From positions 1 through 64,000 of IMG/VR virus record IMGVR_UViG_3300035698_014170: a DNA stretch of 64,000 nt. One strand, 5' to 3'. Position 1 is the stretch's first letter; each line of letters begins with the position of its first letter. The translations under genes were made by a program, and so were the position numbers. Below are positions 47,748-57,003 of the stretch, in pieces. The notes below the pieces were generated by a model. It was not told the DNA's origin, ran no database searches, and was given only the letters and a program-made list of their open reading frames with translations. Source of the DNA: a virus.

Positions 47748-48127
47748 TGGCAATTAAAGCAACTGAAATTTGGTCAGATTTGCATCAGGGTTTTATTCCA
47801 GATGCTCAAGGAAAGTTAAAAAAAGTTATTAATATAGGAGCAGTTAAGACTTCTATTGATAATATTATGCGTACTTCAAAAGGGGAACGTGTAATGCTTC
47901 GTGATTTCGGCTCTGATCTTAAAACCATGTTATTTGAAAATATAGATGAATCTCTTGTAAGCACAATAGCAGAAGAAATTAAAACTGCTATAACGACTTG
48001 GGACAACAGAGTTATTGTAAATTCTGTAAACTTTGAAACAGATGCCGATCGAAACGAAGTTCGTGTAACTATACAGTTTATAGTACGAGGATATGACGAG
48101 ATATTTAGTCTCGATACTATTGTATAA
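47747..48127 (+). CDS. gp25: Baseplate wedge protein gp25 (GPW/gp25 family)
   Basis: 126 residues, about the size of T4 gp25 (132). S-K-G-E-R-V-M-L-R-D-F-G-S-D-L near residues 44-58 and the beta strands R-V-I-V-N-S-V-N-F and V-R-V-T-I-Q-F are hallmark gp25 features. It sits just before gp6, as in contractile-tail clusters. Confidence 0.88.
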   Translation: MAIKATEIWSDLHQGFIPDAQGKLKKVINIGAVKTSIDNIMRTSKGERVMLRDFGSDLKTMLFENIDESLVSTIAEEIKTAITTWDNRVIVNSVNFETDADRNEVRVTIQFIVRGYDEIFSLDTIV

Positions 48128-48138
48128 GAAAGATAAAT

Positions 48139-49902
48139 ATGTCAAATGAATTAAATTATGTAAATTACGACTTCGACGATATAGTTGAGCAATTAGAAAA
48201 TCGTCTTTTATTATCTGACGCATGGAAAGATACATACAAATCTAGTACTGGACAGATGTTAATAGAATTATTAGGTTATGTATCTAATCTAACTTTGTAT
48301 TACATTGAAAGAAGAGCAGAAGAGTCTTATATTGATACTGCTCAGAATAGAAGTAGTATAATTAATCTTGTTAAATTGTTAAACTATCAACCTAAAAGAG
48401 TTGTATCATCTACTGGCATACTTACTTTTTATCTAAGTGAAGCTAATGCCTATAATATATCTATTCCTAGATGGACAGAATGTCAGACAGCAGCAGGCAT
48501 TAAATTTTTAACGTCTGAAGAAGCTACAATTATAAAAAAGGGAATATCAGTCGAAGTAAATGCAATTCAAGGCGAATTAGAAACTCTTTCCGCAACAGCT
48601 GATGGAACAGCAGATCAAGAATATTCAATCGAAGAAACAACAGTTGAAGATTCTTCTAATAATGATTCTTTAATTGTAGTAGTAGACGGAGTTACTTGGA
48701 CTAAAGTATCTTCATTTTTACGTAGTGAAAATACCTCTACCCATTATAGAGTTATTACAAATCTAGACGATACCGTTACTATTAAATTTGGAAACGATGT
48801 TAAAGGAAAAGCTCCTGAGAATGGTTTGACTATTGCTATAACATATGTATTAAGCAAAGGGTTAGACGGAAACATATATACTGATAATGCCGTTACTACA
48901 ATAAACGTTGCTATTACCAATGCTAATTCGGACGCAGTAACAAATATTAGCGTAAGTAACGATGCAACAATAGTTACGCCTACGTCTACTGTAACTAGAT
49001 CTTTTTTAGGAGGAGATGATCGAGAATCTGCCGAAGAAATAAGATATGAGGCTCCTAGAGTCTTTGCAACGGGAGATCGTGCTGTTACTAAAAATGATTT
49101 TATAGCAATCTTAGAAAATACAGCTGATATAGCAAACGTAAATGTTTGGGGCGAATTAGAAGAAGCTGAAGATGCAGGCGAAGATTCAGATTATGAGATG
49201 CTCAATAAAGTTAAAATGTGTATAATATTGGTGAATTGGCAAACAACTGAAGCCCCCTTCGAAGCAACGTTATCAGAAAATTTGTATGATCGATCAATGA
49301 TGACAGTTAAGTACGAGTTTGTTGACCCTGTTATTCTAAATGTAATTGTTAGCTTTTCGTCTATTGTAACAGCGTTAGGTTCGTCTTTAACAGACGTACA
49401 AAATACAGTAGAATCGACTTTAACCAACGAATTTGAATTAGGCGTTACAACTAAATTAGGTACAGCAATTAGATATAGTAACTTAGTTAGAGCAGTAGAT
49501 GCATTAGACGATGTAGAATATCATACAATGACTTTAGAAATTTATAAAGCGCTAGAAGCAGGATACGATTCTAATTACGATTACGGCGAAATACTTGACG
49601 CAGTAGAAATTAAAACTGAATCTGTAAAAATATATGTAGGAGATACTCTAATTGCAGTAGACGACGGAGTAGAAGGATTTACAGACGAATCTTCTGATTA
49701 TTCCGTATCAGGTGATATCGATTATGATACAGGAGTAATAGGTATTGATATAGCCGAATCCGTAGGCAGTGAAGTAGTATCGGTCAGATACCGTCAAGAT
49801 AACTCTGATAATAACAAAGATGGGGACATCATTACAGATCGTTTCGAAATATGTAAGCTTCACGACGTAGAAGTAAATTCAATTTCGATTATTGAAAGTT
49901 AA
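48139..49902 (+). CDS. gp6: Baseplate wedge protein gp6-like (baseplate J family)
   Basis: 587 residues, near T4 gp6 (660). The N-terminal W-K-D-T-Y-K-S-S-T-G-Q-M-L-I-E-L-L-G-Y near residue 33 and the central baseplate-J region (L-G-G-D-D-R-E-S-A-E-E-I-R-Y-E-A-P near residue 290) match the wedge protein that forms the inner baseplate ring. Follows gp25 directly. Confidence 0.85.
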   Translation: MSNELNYVNYDFDDIVEQLENRLLLSDAWKDTYKSSTGQMLIELLGYVSNLTLYYIERRAEESYIDTAQNRSSIINLVKLLNYQPKRVVSSTGILTFYLSEANAYNISIPRWTECQTAAGIKFLTSEEATIIKKGISVEVNAIQGELETLSATADGTADQEYSIEETTVEDSSNNDSLIVVVDGVTWTKVSSFLRSENTSTHYRVITNLDDTVTIKFGNDVKGKAPENGLTIAITYVLSKGLDGNIYTDNAVTTINVAITNANSDAVTNISVSNDATIVTPTSTVTRSFLGGDDRESAEEIRYEAPRVFATGDRAVTKNDFIAILENTADIANVNVWGELEEAEDAGEDSDYEMLNKVKMCIILVNWQTTEAPFEATLSENLYDRSMMTVKYEFVDPVILNVIVSFSSIVTALGSSLTDVQNTVESTLTNEFELGVTTKLGTAIRYSNLVRAVDALDDVEYHTMTLEIYKALEAGYDSNYDYGEILDAVEIKTESVKIYVGDTLIAVDDGVEGFTDESSDYSVSGDIDYDTGVIGIDIAESVGSEVVSVRYRQDNSDNNKDGDIITDRFEICKLHDVEVNSISIIES

Positions 49903-49904
49903 AA

Positions 49905-51929
49905 ATGGGAAATAGTGTAAACCTTTTAAATCTTGTTCCTCAGAAGTTTAGAGATTCTCAGATACTTATAGCTTATCTATCTGCTATGGGCGACGAGCTT
50001 ACTAATATGACTTTAGCTGATTTTGAAGCTGCTCAATACACCCCTACAGCTGCAGCAGCTTTGATGGTTTCTAATCCAGATACTTTAAGCTATAACGTAG
50101 GCAATTGGTTTGATTTAATAGACGGCCTCGAAGATTTTTTTAATCCTAGAACAGTAGATATAAAATATTTAAGAAATTTAGCTGCTTTAATTGGTTTAAA
50201 ATTATTACCAGAAGATACTACATCTGAAAGTATTTTAAGAGCTTCTGTTGTCGAAGCAATTGATTGGTATAAAATAAAAGGGACTTACGAATCATTAATT
50301 GTAATTGGTTTAATTAATCAAATTTCTTTTAATATTTGGGATATGTATACCGATTCAACTTACAATACGTTTAATAAAGTGGAATGGTTTGTAGGAGCAG
50401 AAAACGAAAATCCTGCAAGTTATCCTTATCCTACGTATTTTAAATCTCCTCATTTTGGATTAGAAGTTATTTTAAACAAAGTGTACGATGCAAAGCCAGA
50501 TTTAGGCGCTCCGAATGTTCATTTATGGTATCCTTCGTATTGGACGAATATATTAAATTACGTTGAAAGAACCAGACCTGTACATACAGTGCCTCATTAT
50601 ATGTTATTTCTTAATCCTCAAACTAACGAAAACGGAGAAATAGTTATAGTAGACGGCGATATTCAAACAAAAGCTACTTTGAATTGGGTTAGTGGCATAC
50701 AATATTTCGACGAGAATATTACTACATATAATTTACCTTATGGATATCCGTTGGATTCGTCTGACTTACCAGAAACGCCTATATTTAAAGATAATCAAGT
50801 TTACGGATACGGATTGTACGGCGGAAAAGTTACAGAAGCAGATTGGACTTGGGATGAAGGCGCTGATAGTGAAAGCGACGCAGAGTATAAATTAGATACG
50901 CCTTCAGGCATAACAACTGAGTTTATCGATACTTGGAAATTAGGAACTGGAAGTAAAGGTAAAAATTTACCAGTAGATTTAAGCACAGATTTAGTTGCAC
51001 AATACAAGTTAAATGACAATCTTGATACAAATGTTGTTTTAGACGATTCTGGTTATTCAAACAATGGTACAGTTGTAAATGACGGAAACAATTACGCATC
51101 TGAGCAATATAATGTGGACGGTAAAATAAACGGTTGTTTCGAGTTTGACGGAATAAACGATTACGTCGGAGTAGCTTCCAATGTAATACCTTCGTCAGGT
51201 GATTGGACAATTGCAGGTTGGGTTTACTGCGAAGGAAAATTAGCAGGCACTACTGATGATTTTGGTACTGCCTTCGGCTCTGCTGCTTTACCAACAGATA
51301 TAAAAGGCTGTATTGTCAGTACAAGTGCTGCAAACGGTTTATATGTTACAATAGGAAACGGCACTTCGTCAGGTAGTTTCGGGTTACTTTCCGATATATC
51401 CACAACGAATAAACAGAAGTGGTATCATATTATTCTTACATACGACGAATCTACAACTACGACAAGAGGGTATGTTAACAGCGAATTAGTAGACGAGTTA
51501 GTTCAGGAATACGCAGATTCAGGCGAAGGGGCTTTTAGAATAGGACATTCTGTAAATTTGTATCCACTAACAACTTTTTGGTACGGTAAAGTAGACGATG
51601 TTAGGTCATATAGTAGAATAATAGATGCAGAAGATATTGCAACGCTGTATAATTCTGGTGACGGTACAGAGATGCAAAAATTTGATTTAGAAGATACTTC
51701 CCCTACTGAAGATACTTTAACTGCGTCAAATATTATAGTAACATCTGAAGCTGTAACAATAGAATTTACTGTTCCAAAAACTACGATTTTATCAGGGGTA
51801 TCTGAATTAGGTATATATACAGACGGCGGCGAAGCGACTGAAAAGTTAGTAGTAGCTAGTTTGTTTCCAGATATTTATAAATCTACAGACGCCGAATTAA
51901 GAGTACAAATAATAATAGAAAGAGAGTAA
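49905..51929 (+). CDS. Baseplate/tail protein (P2 gpI-like) with LamG sugar-binding domain
   Basis: 674 residues. Residues about 1-230 resemble tail protein I-type wedge parts (Y-L-R-N-L-A-A-L-I-G-L-K near residue 88 and Y-K-I-K-G-T-Y-E-S-L-I-V-I-G). Residues about 365-590 form a concanavalin/LamG sandwich (Y-K-L-N-D-N-L, N-N-G-T-V, W-T-I-A-G-W-V-Y, W-Y-H-I-I-L-T-Y-D, G-K-V-D-D-V-R-S-Y-S-R). A baseplate protein with a fused glycan-binding domain suggests it also contacts the host surface. Confidence 0.6.
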   Translation: MGNSVNLLNLVPQKFRDSQILIAYLSAMGDELTNMTLADFEAAQYTPTAAAALMVSNPDTLSYNVGNWFDLIDGLEDFFNPRTVDIKYLRNLAALIGLKLLPEDTTSESILRASVVEAIDWYKIKGTYESLIVIGLINQISFNIWDMYTDSTYNTFNKVEWFVGAENENPASYPYPTYFKSPHFGLEVILNKVYDAKPDLGAPNVHLWYPSYWTNILNYVERTRPVHTVPHYMLFLNPQTNENGEIVIVDGDIQTKATLNWVSGIQYFDENITTYNLPYGYPLDSSDLPETPIFKDNQVYGYGLYGGKVTEADWTWDEGADSESDAEYKLDTPSGITTEFIDTWKLGTGSKGKNLPVDLSTDLVAQYKLNDNLDTNVVLDDSGYSNNGTVVNDGNNYASEQYNVDGKINGCFEFDGINDYVGVASNVIPSSGDWTIAGWVYCEGKLAGTTDDFGTAFGSAALPTDIKGCIVSTSAANGLYVTIGNGTSSGSFGLLSDISTTNKQKWYHIILTYDESTTTTRGYVNSELVDELVQEYADSGEGAFRIGHSVNLYPLTTFWYGKVDDVRSYSRIIDAEDIATLYNSGDGTEMQKFDLEDTSPTEDTLTASNIIVTSEAVTIEFTVPKTTILSGVSELGIYTDGGEATEKLVVASLFPDIYKSTDAELRVQIIIERE

Positions 51930-51932
51930 ACT

Positions 51933-53390
51933 ATGGTAGATTATCCAATTCCAGTTGATGGCGAAACAACTGAATGGGGAGATGATTTAAACAATCATCT
52001 AGCTGTAAATATTAATCCTGCAAATGGAAAAATAGAAAATCTTCAATATGTTAAAGACCCCTGGCATGATGTGCGAGCGTATGGTGCAATAGGAGATGGC
52101 ATTACGGATGATGCTACAGCAATAAAAGCGGCCATAGCTGCTGCCGTTACTGATGGAGGTGGTATTGTATTTTTTCCAGTAGGTACATATATTGTCAAAT
52201 CTACGATTGACTTAAATTCAGATATTCATCTCGTTGGTGCAGGTAGAGATTCACTTATAAAGGCACACTCCGATTTAGCTGGATTTGTTTTTCAGTGTGT
52301 TGGTACTAATGCGGCAAAGAAATATAATATGTCAGTTGAAAGGCTACTGATTGATGGAGACGACCAAACGAATGTAACTGGCGGAATACTGTTAGAATAC
52401 ACTGTTCGTTCTATTATTAGAGATGTAAAAGTAGTAAATATGGACAATGTTGCTGCAATAGGAATTAGTCTTGTTGGGGAAACGTGGAATAACATATTCG
52501 AAAGTTGTAATGTACAGCTTGGTAGTTCTGCTGCAACTGGACCAGTAGGAGATACTGGATTTAAGGTTGTTGGTGGTAATCATACTAATATTACATGGAT
52601 AAATTGCATGGCTCATTTATGTAATATTGGATTCGGCGTTGCAGACCAAGTTTCATATTCCGGAAATTTTATTTGGGACAATTGTACCGCAAATTGTGTT
52701 GCAAATTCAACACGAACTAATACTGGTATAGCCGGATTTAAGATAGGAAACTCATTAAACGGATGGGAAATTAGGTCTCCTCATATTGAATGGTGGGATG
52801 ATGCTGGTGAGTACGGAATTATAATTGATGGAACTGCTCGTTCTGGAATCATACAGACTCCAAGTTTGTATGCGTGTGACACTGGTATTTATCTTAATGA
52901 TTGCTCTGAAATATTTGTCAATCTTCCTAATTACAACGGGGCTACAAATGGATATAAAGCTATGGATATAACAGCTACTGCTAAACAAATTAGACTTGGT
53001 GGATTTACAAAATATACAACACCTGTAGACGAAGCAAGCACTTATGCTACTGGTGCAACAATTATATTTGATGATAGTGCATATTTAGATGTTGTAACTT
53101 TTCCTGTATCTGACGCAACACCAGATATAGGGATAGGTAATTTTTTCCAGACTGCTGATACAACGACAATTACAGATTTTGATAATGGTTGGGAAGGAAA
53201 AGTAATTACCGTCCTTTGTAAACATAGCTTGACGTTTGATTTTACTACGGCCCAAGACGTAAACCATAATCTTAATGGCAGTTCGGCGGATATAACTGCC
53301 GACGCTGGCGATATATTGAAGTTTTTATGTGAAGACGGGTTGACGTGGCATTTAATATCTAATTTAGACGCAAGTGTAGATAATAACTAA
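51933..53390 (+). CDS. Tailspike with pectate-lyase-like beta-helix (candidate depolymerase)
   Basis: 485 residues. After a short attachment part comes the pectate-lyase-superfamily opening D-V-R-A-Y-G-A-I-G-D-G-I-T-D-D-A-T-A-I near residue 48, then G-G-I-V-F-F-P-V-G-T-Y and rungs of beta-helix, typical of tailspikes that bind or cut capsular or O-antigen polysaccharide. Catalytic residues cannot be assigned by eye. Codon use is slightly less AT-rich than its neighbours. Confidence 0.7.
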   Translation: MVDYPIPVDGETTEWGDDLNNHLAVNINPANGKIENLQYVKDPWHDVRAYGAIGDGITDDATAIKAAIAAAVTDGGGIVFFPVGTYIVKSTIDLNSDIHLVGAGRDSLIKAHSDLAGFVFQCVGTNAAKKYNMSVERLLIDGDDQTNVTGGILLEYTVRSIIRDVKVVNMDNVAAIGISLVGETWNNIFESCNVQLGSSAATGPVGDTGFKVVGGNHTNITWINCMAHLCNIGFGVADQVSYSGNFIWDNCTANCVANSTRTNTGIAGFKIGNSLNGWEIRSPHIEWWDDAGEYGIIIDGTARSGIIQTPSLYACDTGIYLNDCSEIFVNLPNYNGATNGYKAMDITATAKQIRLGGFTKYTTPVDEASTYATGATIIFDDSAYLDVVTFPVSDATPDIGIGNFFQTADTTTITDFDNGWEGKVITVLCKHSLTFDFTTAQDVNHNLNGSSADITADAGDILKFLCEDGLTWHLISNLDASVDNN

Positions 53391-53412
53391 ACGGAAATAA
53401 TGGAGCGTAAAT

Positions 53413-53542
53413 ATGTCTGATATGGTAATTTATATTCCGGTTCACGGATATATTTGCTGAAATTATACAAAGTTGGTCGACATCCGATTATTGTCTTGAT
53501 TTCAACTCGGACGGAATAGTTAATTTTATGGACTATGTATAG
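53413..53542 (+). pseudogene. Fragment with dockerin-like calcium loop, frame-disrupted
   Basis: ATG 53413 gives 15 residues to TGA 53458-53460. The frame read from 53429 gives F-T-D-I-F-A-E-I-I-Q-S-W-S-T-S-D-Y-C-L then D-F-N-S-D-G-I-V-N-F-M-D-Y, a clear EF-hand/dockerin-type calcium loop, ending at TAG 53540-53542. It has no start of its own. A remnant of a fibre or cell-wall-binding gene is likely. Confidence 0.35.
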
Positions 53543-53550
53543 GTGGTACA

Positions 53551-53616
53551 ATGAAAAACAATTATTTACTTATAACAGACATTAAAAAATTAGATAAATT
53601 TAGGAAATTATTATGA
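53551..53616 (+). CDS. Possible leader peptide (21 residues)
   Basis: ATG 53551 after AGGTGGTACA, ending in a TGA that overlaps the next ATG (ATGA at 53613). Basic short peptide; may only serve to couple translation of the following fibre gene. Low confidence. Confidence 0.3.
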   Translation: MKNNYLLITDIKKLDKFRKLL

Positions 53617-54452
53617 GCACAGAATTAACAAATCAAACAGTAACTCTTCTTTATCTAACTCCGGCAGATAGCCATAGAGTAAATTTGAGATTTCAAGATA
53701 TTAGACAAGTCGGAATATACTCTGGAATGTATTTAACAAATCCGTCTGCTTCTAATGTATCGATATCTGCTGGCGTATGTGAAATATCTAATGGGGCTTA
53801 TCAAGTTCGTGTCAAAACAACTTCAGAAACTTCAGGAATAGTCGGAACATCGGATCAATATATAGTTCTGCAATGGGATTATTCTGGAAACGAAGACGAC
53901 GATGTTTTAATTGCTGATTGTGTAGTTACTCCAGGCGATAACGATATTGTTGTAGGTAAAATAGTAGACACGGCCGGATCATTTTCTTTTGATTACGGAG
54001 ATACTGCTCATCCACGTACTCAACCAAACACAATGGATTTATTCTTAAAAGTAGAAGCTCCAGATTCGTCAGATCTTGTTAGTAGTCCAATGAAACCTAG
54101 AGTAAGAGCTGGAAGAATTCAAGCATCCTCTGAAACAATAGATATTGCAGACGGTCAAACAATTTCTGCGTTCTCTAAAGTTGCTGGAATAACGTATGGA
54201 TTAGTATATGTAGACGATTCTGGAACTCTGCAGATTGTTAATAACACTGTACATACTACTATTCCAGATTACGACGGAAAACGTGTATTAGCCGAAATAA
54301 CTCTTCCAGATAATACTTCTGTAATTACTTCAGATATGATTAAAGATGTTCGAAATTTTGTGTCGAATAGAACAGGATACGTATTAGAGGTTAGAGACAG
54401 TGATCCTATAGGCGGCGATTTATTTACTGGTAGAATTTGGATGATTGTGTAA
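53613..54452 (+). CDS. Tail fibre or baseplate appendage protein
   Basis: 279 residues, beta-rich. The first part (P-S-A-S-N-V-S-I-S-A-G-V-C-E-I-S-N-G-A-Y-Q-V near residue 48) and the rest resemble receptor-binding appendage proteins with repeated small beta domains. Follows the tailspike and precedes another fibre gene. Confidence 0.5.
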   Translation: MSTELTNQTVTLLYLTPADSHRVNLRFQDIRQVGIYSGMYLTNPSASNVSISAGVCEISNGAYQVRVKTTSETSGIVGTSDQYIVLQWDYSGNEDDDVLIADCVVTPGDNDIVVGKIVDTAGSFSFDYGDTAHPRTQPNTMDLFLKVEAPDSSDLVSSPMKPRVRAGRIQASSETIDIADGQTISAFSKVAGITYGLVYVDDSGTLQIVNNTVHTTIPDYDGKRVLAEITLPDNTSVITSDMIKDVRNFVSNRTGYVLEVRDSDPIGGDLFTGRIWMIV

Positions 54453-54453
54453 A

Positions 54454-55239
54454 ATGGCAAATATAAATAGTTTGATAACTAGTTTTACAGGTTATGATTA
54501 TAATACTTACGATCGGTCTCAGCGGTATGAATCTAATGCCAATTGGTTTGGCGACGGTAGTGGAAATGGGTATAATGCACCTAGTGTACTTAAACTTACA
54601 GACGGACATACTCCTTTAGGAATAGGTACTACAAAATCTTCCATAGTAACAAGTCCTCGGAGTACTGAAAATTTTTGTTGGGCATGGGGAAATGGAAACG
54701 AATTTCGAATTAATGAATATTTTGAGTCTAATACATTCGAATATCCTGCGGTTTTAGATAATGTGGAGATACAATACTCGGCATTCGGAGTAGTAAATAG
54801 AATGAGTTTAGAGTTTTCTGCTTTTGATAGCAAAACCGAAACTTGGACTGATTTGGCAAAATTGAATATAGTAGATCCCAACACTTGGACAGCCCAACCT
54901 ATCGTATCTAGTACGTTAACACTACAAGCAACGAATGTAACAAAAGTTAGAATCTTTGTAGCAATAACGGGAAGAAGTAATGCAGGACCGCGTGCTATTT
55001 TTGATTTGGTAAACTTTAATGGGGCAATCATTGAAAATAGTAAAATAAGAGTATGTGACGGCGTAGAAAAATATAATTGGGCACAGCATCCTATGGGAGC
55101 AGATACTAGTTGTTTAAAATACTACGACGGAGATAATATCAGACACTTATATTTAGTGGATATAGGCGATGAAAGAGCAACACCTATAGTTGTAGAAACC
55201 TCTGAAGGTTTAAAGGCAATTGCTAGAGGACTTAATTAA
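54454..55239 (+). CDS. Tail fibre / galactose-binding-like surface protein
   Basis: 261 residues from ATG 54454 (TTG 54445 overlaps the previous gene and is less likely). A jelly-roll-like pattern with V-E-I-Q-Y-S-A-F-G-V-V-N near residue 104 and V-R-I-F-V-A-I-T-G-R-S-N near residue 167 suggests a carbohydrate- or protein-binding sandwich. Last fibre gene before the glycosylation cassette. Confidence 0.5.
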   Translation: MANINSLITSFTGYDYNTYDRSQRYESNANWFGDGSGNGYNAPSVLKLTDGHTPLGIGTTKSSIVTSPRSTENFCWAWGNGNEFRINEYFESNTFEYPAVLDNVEIQYSAFGVVNRMSLEFSAFDSKTETWTDLAKLNIVDPNTWTAQPIVSSTLTLQATNVTKVRIFVAITGRSNAGPRAIFDLVNFNGAIIENSKIRVCDGVEKYNWAQHPMGADTSCLKYYDGDNIRHLYLVDIGDERATPIVVETSEGLKAIARGLN

Positions 55240-55269
55240 ATTTACAATATTTTATAGAATCGGCGTAAT

Positions 55270-56253
55270 ATGGGATATACAACAAAACATAGTAGATTAA
55301 ATAAAAGAGCAAAGCGAGTAATTCGATCAAATCGCGGAACTTCTATAAATAACATACTTTCTGCTAATTCTTGGAAAGATCGACGTTGTTATATAATAGC
55401 TGGCGGTCCTTCTTTAAAAGATTTTGATTTTAGTAATATGAAAGACGAATTAACTATCGGAATCAATAAAGCTTTTACTAAGTATCCGTGTACTATTAAT
55501 TACAGCATGGATCCTAAGTTCTATAAATACATCTCCGATCCTGGAATATCTGATTCGACTAGAGCTGAAATACATCGTCAATGGTTAGCTTATAAAGGTA
55601 TTAAAGTATTTGTAGACAACAATTCTAAAAATGTATTATTTGATCCTTCTATATATTTAGTAAAAAAATTACATAAACCTACTGTTAGTTTCGATGTTGT
55701 AAAAGGAATATACAAAGGTACAAATAGTGGTGTCGGTGCTTTAATGTTAGCAATTGCATTAGGTGCTAATCCTATATATCTCGTAGGAGTAGATTTAAAA
55801 GTAGACGTTGCAGATAGAGCTACTCATTGGCATAGAGGATATCCCAAACAAAAAATAACTGACTTTGAACGCAATTTACTTAAATTTAAAGCAGACTTCG
55901 AATTGATCGCCCCAATTATCAAAGCAGCCGGAATAAAAGTGATTAATTTAAATTCTGATTCTGCGTTAGAATGTTTTCCTAAACAGGTTGTCGAAAATAC
56001 TAGAAAAGTAGACACAGTTAGAGCTATTAATAAACGAACTGCTCTTTTAAAATCTGTAAATTATGATATACTGAAGTTAAGTAAGGAAATAATAACTTCG
56101 CCTAGTTTGATTGAAAAGAAAATCGAATTTGAAAAGAAAGAAAAAGAATTTATTTGTCCTATATGTAATAAATCTTTTACGACAGACTTAGGTTTAAAAA
56201 TACACATAGGTCGAGTACACTCTGACGACATTGGAAATGGGAAAGAAAAGTAA
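55270..56253 (+). CDS. DUF115/MptE-like protein with C-terminal C2H2 zinc finger
   Basis: 327 residues. The core matches the DUF115 family (6-hydroxymethylpterin diphosphokinase MptE-like; also the fold of Maf-type flagellin glycosyltransferases): I-I-A-G-G-P-S-L-K-D-F-D near residue 40, G-I-N-K-A-F, then G-V-G-A-L-M-L-A-I-A-L-G near residue 155 and H-W-H-R-G-Y-P near residue 193. The C-terminal 45 residues are a C2H2 zinc finger, C-P-I-C-N-K-S-F-T-T-D-L-G-L-K-I-H-I-G-R-V-H, rare in phage proteins. Probably involved in sugar transfer or surface modification; reaction unknown. Confidence 0.65.
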   Translation: MGYTTKHSRLNKRAKRVIRSNRGTSINNILSANSWKDRRCYIIAGGPSLKDFDFSNMKDELTIGINKAFTKYPCTINYSMDPKFYKYISDPGISDSTRAEIHRQWLAYKGIKVFVDNNSKNVLFDPSIYLVKKLHKPTVSFDVVKGIYKGTNSGVGALMLAIALGANPIYLVGVDLKVDVADRATHWHRGYPKQKITDFERNLLKFKADFELIAPIIKAAGIKVINLNSDSALECFPKQVVENTRKVDTVRAINKRTALLKSVNYDILKLSKEIITSPSLIEKKIEFEKKEKEFICPICNKSFTTDLGLKIHIGRVHSDDIGNGKEK

Positions 56254-56914
56254 GTACATTTCAGAAATCTTTGCGTCCGATTATTTAAAAAATAAAAGAT
56301 GTTTTTTATTAGCAGGCGGACCTTCACTTAAAGATTTTGACTATTCACTTCTTCAAAATGAATTCACAATCGGAATCAATAAGACTTTTATGACTTATTC
56401 TCCTACCATCAATTATTCTATGGACTTAAAATTCTATAATTATATCTCACAACCTGGGATAACACAAGAACAAAGAAAAGCACATAATAAATGGAACGGT
56501 TATGAAGGGATTAAAGTTCTTTTAAAACCGCTTAGAGATGAACCACTTGCAGAAGATATTTATTTAGTTCAAAATTTAAAAAAGAGATCTTTATGTTTAG
56601 ATATAAAGCAAGGGATTTACTCTGCTAAAAACTCTGGCTTTGGTGCTTTAATGCTAGCAATAGCATTAGGATGTAAAGAAATTTATTTATTAGGTTATGA
56701 CTTAAAACTTGATAATCGAACCACTCATTGGCATAAAGGTTATCCAAAACAAGAACCAGAAGTATATGAAAAGACTTTAAAGAAATTTATTAAGAGTTTT
56801 GAAGAATTCACAGATGTTATAAAAGATAACGGGATTAAGGTAGTTAATTTAAACGGATTTTCGGCTTTAAGTTGTTTTGAAAAGAAAGATATACGTTCAA
56901 TTTTAAAGGTGTGA
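56237..56914 (+). CDS. DUF115/MptE-like protein, second tandem paralogue
   Basis: 225 residues from ATG 56237 (TTG 56231 is less likely). It repeats the core of the gene before it: L-L-A-G-G-P-S-L-K-D-F-D-Y, G-I-N-K-T-F, N-S-G-F-G-A-L-M-L-A-I-A-L-G and H-W-H-K-G-Y-P-K. It lacks the zinc finger. Overlaps the end of its paralogue, so it arose by tandem duplication. Confidence 0.65.
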   Translation: MGKKSKYISEIFASDYLKNKRCFLLAGGPSLKDFDYSLLQNEFTIGINKTFMTYSPTINYSMDLKFYNYISQPGITQEQRKAHNKWNGYEGIKVLLKPLRDEPLAEDIYLVQNLKKRSLCLDIKQGIYSAKNSGFGALMLAIALGCKEIYLLGYDLKLDNRTTHWHKGYPKQEPEVYEKTLKKFIKSFEEFTDVIKDNGIKVVNLNGFSALSCFEKKDIRSILKV

Positions 56915-56920
56915 TTATTT

Positions 56921-56986
56921 GGGGCTATAATTATACCCGTTACTGATTTAAACCCAGTACAAGGAGTGTTAGACCTCTTAAACAAA
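56921..56986 (+). repeat. Repeat element copy 6 (6 nt after the second DUF115 gene)
   Basis: Open frame G-A-I-I-I-P-V-T-D-L-N-P-V-Q-G-V-L-D-L-L-N-K. It continues into CACTTAAAGGATGTTACATG, which is the ribosome site and start of the next gene, as at copy 5. Confidence 0.7.
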
Positions 56987-57003
56987 CACTTAAAGGATGT
57001 TAC

